From: an uncultured Eubacteriales bacterium
GTDB lineage: Bacteria; Bacillota_I; Bacilli_A; RF39; UBA660
Length of the DNA stretch: 19,089 nt
Reading direction: 5' to 3'
Assembly: GCA_900313345.1 (NCBI GenBank)
Contig: OMQW01000012.1
Location: 1-19,089, forward strand
Shown one piece after another: positions 14,410 through 19,089 of the stretch (within the stretch, counting starts at the first letter, position 1; every line of letters starts with the position of its first letter). The position numbers were made by a program, and so were the translations under genes. The notes beneath the pieces were generated by a model. That model was not told the origin of the DNA, made no database searches, and worked only from the letters and a program-made list of their open reading frames with translations.

Positions 14410-15796
14410 TAAGCACGCTCTTTATTCTTTCTTTTATTTCATTTACCGAATCAGTATTTGGTATCATTACAAAGTCTTCTACTGTATTTAGTCTTATCTT
14501 TGCTCTACTACCTGTTCCTGCAAGTTCTTGTTCTTCTACATTATACTTACCTTCCATTAAACCTTTTACTAAATTAGTCATAGTTTCTTTATTAATATTA
14601 GTTTCATATAAACCATCAAATGATCCTATTACTTCATTATAATTTGTAGGATTAATTGTCTTTAAGACTTTTTCTATTATTTTCATTGCTATTTGTCTAC
14701 AGTTTCTTTGTCTTGCAGAATCTCCACCTGTTATATTCTTTCTTTCTCTTGATACAGTTAGTGTTTCAATACCATTTAACTCTTGGCAACCTTTTCTCAC
14801 ATATAATTTATTACCATTATCTACATATGTTCCTTGGACTAGAGAATGCGTTGTATAAAATGCTTCATTACTGCAAAACTCTATACCACCTATTTTATCT
14901 ACTGTTTCAACTAATCCATCAGTATATAAAGTTACTTTATTATTTATAGGGGTATCTAACAAGTTTGCTAAAGACTTCATAGATACTTCATCACCTAAAA
15001 GTCCCATAAATTCAAATGAATCTTTAGTATTATAGCCTACTACATCAACATAATAATCTCTAGGTATACTTGTTAATAATATTTTATGAGTTTTATTATT
15101 TACTGTGATAAGCATATTAAAATCCATTAAACTTCTTGTAAAATCTCTTCCTCCTATATAAATATTATAAGAGCCTTCTACTTTAGAATTTCTTTTTTCT
15201 TTTGTTACTATTCTTATTTTCTGTATTATTTTATAATCTTTTTTATTTAAACTAGTATCATTAAATAATACTAAATAATTATTTTTATCTATTAATAATA
15301 ATTTATTATTTTGTTTTATTGCTAGAACCTCTAATAGTGCATTAGTAGTTTCTATGTAATTAAAACTTCCTAATTTAGTTTTTGCTAGATCTATGTTTTT
15401 ACTATATTTATAGTAATTAATATTAGTACTTTTAGTTAATTTATTATAAGTTACATTATTTTCTTTACTAGTTACTAAATAAAACTCTGTTGATGAAACA
15501 ATATCTTTATTAAAAGTACTATTTAATATATTATCAATATTAATAATAGATATAGTACCTGTTAAACCTATTAATATATTTAAAGATAATATTATTATAC
15601 TAATTATATATAATACTTTATTTTCTTTCTTATAATTAATTAAATATATGCCTAATACTTCTAGTATTAATAAAAATATTATTATAGGTATTAAATACTT
15701 TATTGGTAAAATATTTATATTAATTAATAATATTATAAATACTGTTAGTAATATAAAACTTATGATGCTTATTATATTTTTTATTTTATCTTTCAT
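14399..15796 (-). CDS. LytR-CpsA-Psr (LCP) family cell-wall polymer ligase
   Basis: 465 aa. LCP enzymes move undecaprenyl-linked glycopolymers (teichoic acid, capsule) onto peptidoglycan. Three N-terminal membrane helices (about 6-25, 31-54, 61-86) are followed by an extracellular accessory region (about 95-200) and the LCP domain: YIGGRDFTRSLMDFNMLITV (213-232), LLTSIPRDYYV (240-250), VDKIGGIEF (299-307) and SRERKNITGGDSARQRNCRQ (349-368), with the arginines that hold the pyrophosphate. The ATG at 15796 is preferred because AAAAAGGAG sits six bases upstream; the GTG at 15829 has no Shine-Dalgarno. It precedes and overlaps the NUDIX gene and is close to the polymer locus it probably serves. 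Confidence 0.93.
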   Translation of the reverse strand: MKDKIKNIISIISFILLTVFIILLININILPIKYLIPIIIFLLILEVLGIYLINYKKENKVLYIISIIILSLNILIGLTGTISIINIDNILNSTFNKDIVSSTEFYLVTSKENNVTYNKLTKSTNINYYKYSKNIDLAKTKLGSFNYIETTNALLEVLAIKQNNKLLLIDKNNYLVLFNDTSLNKKDYKIIQKIRIVTKEKRNSKVEGSYNIYIGGRDFTRSLMDFNMLITVNNKTHKILLTSIPRDYYVDVVGYNTKDSFEFMGLLGDEVSMKSLANLLDTPINNKVTLYTDGLVETVDKIGGIEFCSNEAFYTTHSLVQGTYVDNGNKLYVRKGCQELNGIETLTVSRERKNITGGDSARQRNCRQIAMKIIEKVLKTINPTNYNEVIGSFDGLYETNINKETMTNLVKGLMEGKYNVEEQELAGTGSRAKIRLNTVEDFVMIPNTDSVNEIKERIKSVLNEK

Positions 15797-15812
15797 AATA
15801 AACTCCTTTTTA

Positions 15813-15818
15813 TGTATA
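15813..15818 (-). promoter_or_regulatory. Possible -10 box of the LCP gene
   Basis: TATACA (15818-15813) is exactly six bases before GGAG, matching the spacing at other genes here; predicted leader is 10 nt. No convincing -35 was found. Confidence 0.35.
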
Positions 15819-15848
15819 AAGTTTATCACAAAATCAAATAATTTTAAA

Positions 15849-16292
15849 CTAGTTCATTAATGCTATATAAAGATTTAAATATCCTGCTATTAATAACCAT
15901 CCTACATATGGTATATTTATTAATCCTGCTATTTTTCTTTCTTTATAGAATTTATAAATCATTATTATTACTAATATTAATAAAATTACTAAATCTATAA
16001 ATGCTAATAAGAAGTTTTTAAATCCAAAGAATATTAATGTCCAAATACTATTAAATATTAATTGAGTAAAATATATCTTATTACATTCCTTAGAATAACT
16101 TACCATATATGCTGATATAGACATTAATAAAAATAATATAGACCATACAAGTGGAAATACTACTGGTTTAAGATTAAATGGTTTTATTAAACCTTTATAA
16201 AAATCATTATTTGATAATACTGCGAATAATGATCCTATTACAAATGTTATTAATATATAAAATAATAACTTCTTTATATCTATTTTTTTCAT
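15849..16292 (-). CDS. TspO/MBR family membrane protein
   Basis: 147 aa, five predicted membrane helices. Family features: FYKGLIKPFNLKPVVFPLVW (31-50), SILFLLMSISAYMV (51-64), TQLIFNSIWTLIFFG (76-90) and IPYVGWLLIAGYLNLYIALMN at the C terminus. TspO homologues bind tetrapyrroles and related ligands and act in stress or transport; the ligand here is unknown. The ATG has a GGTGAT Shine-Dalgarno. It lies 36 bp after the esterase gene and 52 bp before LCP, all on the same strand. Confidence 0.92.
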   Translation of the reverse strand: MKKIDIKKLLFYILITFVIGSLFAVLSNNDFYKGLIKPFNLKPVVFPLVWSILFLLMSISAYMVSYSKECNKIYFTQLIFNSIWTLIFFGFKNFLLAFIDLVILLILVIIMIYKFYKERKIAGLINIPYVGWLLIAGYLNLYIALMN

Positions 16293-16328
16293 ATTATCAC
16301 CAGTATTAGTTTATGCTTTAGATTAATT

Positions 16329-17177
16329 TTATATACTATTTAAAAACTCTAATAGTTTTTCTAAGCTTTTTTTACAAGCTTTAGAATTATAATAGTTTAG
16401 AAAAGAATGTCTTCCTGATATTAATGCTTTTTTAAAGAAGAGTTTTTCTACTTTTATATTATGTTTTTCTAATAATTTATAATATTTTTTTGACTCTAAA
16501 TATAATTTATCTATTTCACCACTAGATATAAATACTTTTGGTATTTTATTTGATAAGTATGTTATAGGACTATATAATTCTCTTTCTCTATCACTTTTTG
16601 TTATAGATTTAATATATGTATCTATATCATGAAATTTAGTTTTTTCTATATTTTTTAAATCATATACTCCATAGAACAATCCATTACCTACTATATAATC
16701 TTTTAAATTATCTTTATAACAATCTATAACAAGTTTATTAGTTACTAGTGAAGCTAGATGAGCTCCTGCAGAGTCTCCCATTATAAATATTTTTTTCTTT
16801 TTAGATTTTTTTATAGCATATTTGATTGCTTCTAAGATATCTTTTTCCATTGTATTTATTTTATATTCTGGTGCTAGATGATAATTTATATTAAAGACTA
16901 TATAACCATTAGACGCTAAATAAAGAAGAGTTCTTTTATAGAAATCTTTATCAAAACTTATCCAGCCTCCTCCATGAATATATAAAATAACAATATCTTT
17001 TCTTTCTTTTTTATCTTTTGGATAATATATATCTAAAATATTATCTTTATCTTTACCATATGAAACATTTAACTTTTCTGATACGTTTTCAAATACTTTA
17101 TTATATCCTGGAAATTTATTTGCTACTTTTTCTATTATTTCAGCTTTTTTACGTACTTTTTCTACTTCACTTGCCAT
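16329..17177 (-). CDS. Alpha/beta hydrolase (HSL-type esterase/lipase)
   Basis: 282 aa. The fold and catalytic set are clear: oxyanion HGGGW (68-72), nucleophile elbow GDSAGAH (134-140, Ser136), acid Asp223 in SGEIDKLY, and His257 in SGRHSF. NINYHLAPEYK (96-106) is typical of the hormone-sensitive-lipase/BD-FAE group. No signal peptide is seen, so it is cytoplasmic. Substrate unknown: small acyl esters or acetylated sugars are plausible. The GGTGAT Shine-Dalgarno lies directly after an extended -10, giving a predicted 9-nt leader. It follows murE after its terminator. Confidence 0.9.
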   Translation of the reverse strand: MASEVEKVRKKAEIIEKVANKFPGYNKVFENVSEKLNVSYGKDKDNILDIYYPKDKKERKDIVILYIHGGGWISFDKDFYKRTLLYLASNGYIVFNINYHLAPEYKINTMEKDILEAIKYAIKKSKKKKIFIMGDSAGAHLASLVTNKLVIDCYKDNLKDYIVGNGLFYGVYDLKNIEKTKFHDIDTYIKSITKSDRERELYSPITYLSNKIPKVFISSGEIDKLYLESKKYYKLLEKHNIKVEKLFFKKALISGRHSFLNYYNSKACKKSLEKLLEFLNSI

Positions 17178-17192
17178 AATATCACCAATTAA

Positions 17193-17201
17193 AGTATAAC
17201 A
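17193..17201 (-). promoter_or_regulatory. Extended -10 promoter of the esterase gene
   Basis: Minus-strand TGTTATACT (17201-17193) immediately after the murE terminator T-run, with no good -35. Predicted start G17186 is the first G of GGTGAT. Confidence 0.5.
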
Positions 17202-17202
17202 T

Positions 17203-17233
17203 AAAAAAGAAAAACTATACTGATAGTTTTTCT
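17203..17233 (-). terminator. Terminator of murE
   Basis: Minus-strand AGAAAAACTAT (17233-17223) pairs perfectly with ATAGTTTTTCT (17218-17208), CAGT loop, then T-run to 17203. The first arm is coding sequence and the TAG stop (17217-17215) is in the second arm. Confidence 0.85.
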
Positions 17234-18660
17234 CTTGCTTTTCTTTCTTCTACTGCATGATATGCTTCTTCTTCATCATTAAAGTATATAGTTTCTGTTT
17301 TAAGTTTTTGGTATGTTTCATTTCCTTTACCTAATATTAAAACCATATCTTTATCGTTTGCCATATCTATTGCTTTTTTTATTGCTTCATGACGATCTAC
17401 TATTATTTCATAGTTATCATGTTGCTTTTTAGCTTCACTTACTAATTGATCACATATATCTTTAGGATCTTCTGAACGTGGATCTTCATATGTAAATATA
17501 GCATAGCTTGCATTATCTAGAACTGTTTGTCCCATTACTGGACGTTTAAAGGGATCACGTTCTCCTGCAGAACCTATTACTACTATTGATCTATTAATAT
17601 CGAGTGTATGAACAAATTTAAGTAAGTTTGCTATTCCGTTAGGAGTATGTGCATAGTCTACTAATACATAATAAGGGGTTTTAGTATCTAATAAATCCAT
17701 TCTACCTGATACAAATAAATCTTTTATATTTGGAATTATCTCTTCAAAAGTGAATCCTCTTGATAAAGTTCCTAGTATAGCTGCTGCTAGATTATAAACA
17801 TTAAATTCTCCTAGTAATGGACTATCTATATTATAATCTTTTCCATCATATGTATATGTAATTAATGTATTATGTGGTGTTACTTTGTAGTCTTTTATTC
17901 TTAATGTATTATTTTCATCTTTTCCATATGTTAATACTTTACCATTACATGCTTTTTCCATCGTGTCACAAAGTGCATCATCTCTATTTAATATACAATA
18001 TCCATCACTTACTGTTTGTTTCATTAACATACTTTTGCATTCTACTAAATTTTCAAATGTTTTATGGATATTTAAATGTTCTCTTGTAATATTAGTATAT
18101 ATTCCAGTTTCAAATGTTAAGTTTTCTAATCTTCCTCTAAAGAAGGCTTCTGATGATGTTTCCATTGCTAAATACTTAATTCCATTATCAACCATTTCTC
18201 TCATTAATTTATATAGTATTGGGGCATCTGGTGTAGTATTACCAGTATCTCCTACTACATCTTTATAAGAGTAACCATTAGTTCCAATGTAACCACATTT
18301 ATCTTTACCTATTAAAGTTTGAATAATTGTTGTAGTACTAGTTTTTCCATCAGTTCCTGTTACTGCAATTAGTTCTAGATTATTTTGAGGGTTATCATAG
18401 AATCTTTGACATAATAGTGGTAATTCTTTGTTAGTGTTTTCTACTTTTATAATAGGTACACTTTTTTCTCCTACTTCTTTTGATACTACGATTGCTGATG
18501 CTCCATTTTCTATTGCACTATCAATAAAATTATGACGATCTGCATTTACTCCCATAGTACAAATAAATATATCGCCTGGTTCTACTTCCTTTGAATTTAT
18601 CTTTACACCTTTAATTTCTACATTACTATCTATATTATATAATTCACTTAATTTCTTCAT
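17215..18660 (-). CDS. murE: UDP-MurNAc-tripeptide synthetase MurE
   Basis: A 481-aa cytoplasmic Mur ligase adding the third amino acid to UDP-MurNAc-L-Ala-D-Glu. Domain 1 is about 1-95. ATP P-loop TGTDGKTST (101-109). NTTPDAP (141-147) and METSS (166-170) are substrate-site segments. VSGRMD (317-322) and DYAHTP (335-340) mark the domain 2/3 boundary. The specificity loop reads EDPRSEDP (392-399): the Arg after DxP is kept as in meso-diaminopimelate enzymes (DNPR), unlike the DNPAN of lysine-type staphylococcal enzymes, so meso-DAP is the likelier substrate by inference. The ATG has AAAGG upstream. It is divergent from the arginase-family gene, with mirrored promoters. Confidence 0.95.
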   Translation of the reverse strand: MKKLSELYNIDSNVEIKGVKINSKEVEPGDIFICTMGVNADRHNFIDSAIENGASAIVVSKEVGEKSVPIIKVENTNKELPLLCQRFYDNPQNNLELIAVTGTDGKTSTTTIIQTLIGKDKCGYIGTNGYSYKDVVGDTGNTTPDAPILYKLMREMVDNGIKYLAMETSSEAFFRGRLENLTFETGIYTNITREHLNIHKTFENLVECKSMLMKQTVSDGYCILNRDDALCDTMEKACNGKVLTYGKDENNTLRIKDYKVTPHNTLITYTYDGKDYNIDSPLLGEFNVYNLAAAILGTLSRGFTFEEIIPNIKDLFVSGRMDLLDTKTPYYVLVDYAHTPNGIANLLKFVHTLDINRSIVVIGSAGERDPFKRPVMGQTVLDNASYAIFTYEDPRSEDPKDICDQLVSEAKKQHDNYEIIVDRHEAIKKAIDMANDKDMVLILGKGNETYQKLKTETIYFNDEEEAYHAVEERKAREKLSV

Positions 18661-18682
18661 TTTTATTGCCTTTCTTGTAGTA

Positions 18683-18711
18683 ATTATAACGTAAAATTGT
18701 GTAAAATTAAA
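18683..18711 (-). promoter_or_regulatory. Promoter of murE
   Basis: Minus-strand -10 TATAAT (18688-18683) with a weak -35 TTTAAT (18711-18706) at 17 bp. Predicted start near 18676, leader about 16 nt with AAAGG. Confidence 0.5.
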
Positions 18712-18721
18712 GTTTTTAAGG

Positions 18722-18750
18722 TTGTAATAGACACTATTTTACGTTATTAT
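18722..18750 (+). promoter_or_regulatory. Promoter of the arginase-family gene
   Basis: -35 TTGTAA (18722-18727), 17-bp spacer, -10 TATTAT (18745-18750). Predicted start G18757 is the first base of GGTGAT, leaving a 10-nt leader. Confidence 0.6.
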
Positions 18751-18766
18751 TATACAGGTGATTGAA

Positions 18767-19089
18767 ATGAAAGTAAAAATTATTGGTGCTGGATCTGATC
18801 TTGGCACACATATAGATGGAGCTAAATTTGGTCCTAATGCTTTAATTAATGATATTAAAGCTTCAAGAGAAATCGAGAGTGAATCAATTATTCAAGATGA
18901 ATCTATTATTAAAAGTCGTAATTTATCTGATAAAAGAAAAAATGAGTATGAAATAGATAAATTTAATACTAAATTATATGAAATTGAAGATAAAGCGATA
19001 AAGGATGGATATTTTCCACTTACTCTTGGTGGAGATCATTCTATTGCTGTTGCTTCTTGTCTTGCTGATTGTGATAATGCTGGTGATGA
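18767..19089 (+). CDS. Arginase/agmatinase/formiminoglutamase family protein, 5' part
   Basis: Open from ATG 18767 to the window end (107 codons), so the C-terminal part is missing. AGGTGAT lies five bases before the ATG. The N terminus MKVKIIGAGSDLGTHIDGAK matches the loop common at the start of arginases, and PLTLGGDHSIAVASC is the family's first metal motif GGDHS, whose His binds manganese; the partner motifs DxHxD lie outside. It would hydrolyse a guanidino or formimino substrate (arginine, agmatine or formiminoglutamate); which one cannot be told. It is divergent from murE. Confidence 0.85.
   Translation, partial: MKVKIIGAGSDLGTHIDGAKFGPNALINDIKASREIESESIIQDESIIKSRNLSDKRKNEYEIDKFNTKLYEIEDKAIKDGYFPLTLGGDHSIAVASCLADCDNAGD

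Larger units (their letters stand above)
18681..18752. repeat. Inverted 21-bp elements in the murE/arginase intergenic region
   Basis: The sequence CACWATTTTACGTTATWAT plus two further bases occurs on the minus strand at 18701-18681 and on the plus strand at 18732-18752, 19 of 21 positions identical. Each copy ends in the -10 box of one divergent promoter and fills the end of its spacer, so it may be an operator for a shared regulator. Confidence 0.7.

Noticed and set aside
1..19089. Mycoplasma-type code with TGA as Trp
   Set aside because: TGA ends yidD, the NUDIX gene and the GT2 gene at 9524, and tryptophans are TGG.

Overview
The window looks like a chromosomal segment of an AT-rich, Gram-positive-type member of the Bacilli, probably one of the uncultured gut lineages near RF39/Erysipelotrichales. 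This placement is inferred from gene content and base composition, not from a tree. The genetic code is standard: TGA ends genes (yidD, the NUDIX gene, the glycosyltransferase at 9524) and Trp is TGG. The cell should make peptidoglycan (murE, an LCP ligase). No spo0B is seen beside obgE. No mobile element, CRISPR array, tRNA or rRNA was found.

Layout. 3-491: the 3' end of a kinase-fold gene on +, converging on a divergently transcribed core block. That block holds an RNase J2-like protein and RNase III on -, and yidD plus a ZnuA-fold lipoprotein on +. 4127-5401: obgE on -. 5478-12051: a capsule or teichoic-acid-like polymer locus on -, comprising an initiating sugar-phosphate transferase, two GT2 glycosyltransferases, a CDP-glycerol glycerophosphotransferase, a Wzy polymerase and a Wzx flippase. 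12189-13194: rplU-prp-rpmA with a structured L21 leader. 13256-13939: a Wzz/YveK chain-length gene broken by an in-frame TAA. 14014-17177: NUDIX hydrolase, LCP protein, TspO and an alpha/beta esterase. 17215-18660: murE. 18767 to the end: the start of an arginase/agmatinase-family gene on +.

How the parts work together. In Firmicutes rplU-prp-rpmA normally runs straight into obgE. Here the polymer locus sits between rpmA and obgE, and further polymer genes (Wzz remnant, LCP ligase) lie on the other side of rplU, so a surface-glycan island surrounds a ribosomal operon. WcaJ would load the first sugar phosphate on undecaprenyl phosphate. The two GT2 enzymes and the glycerophosphotransferase would complete the unit, Wzx flip it, Wzy polymerise it, and LCP attach it to peptidoglycan.

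Regulation can be read quite well. There are several good sigma-A promoters, including a perfect TTGACA-N17-TATAAT before wcaJ. Two intergenic regions carry mirror-image divergent promoters (rnc/yidD and murE/arginase). Intrinsic terminators routinely overlap the ends of genes. At several genes the -10 box lies exactly six bases before the Shine-Dalgarno sequence, predicting leaders of only about 9-13 nt. The most notable protein-level oddities are the RNase J and ZnuA-like proteins, both of which have lost most of their expected metal ligands.
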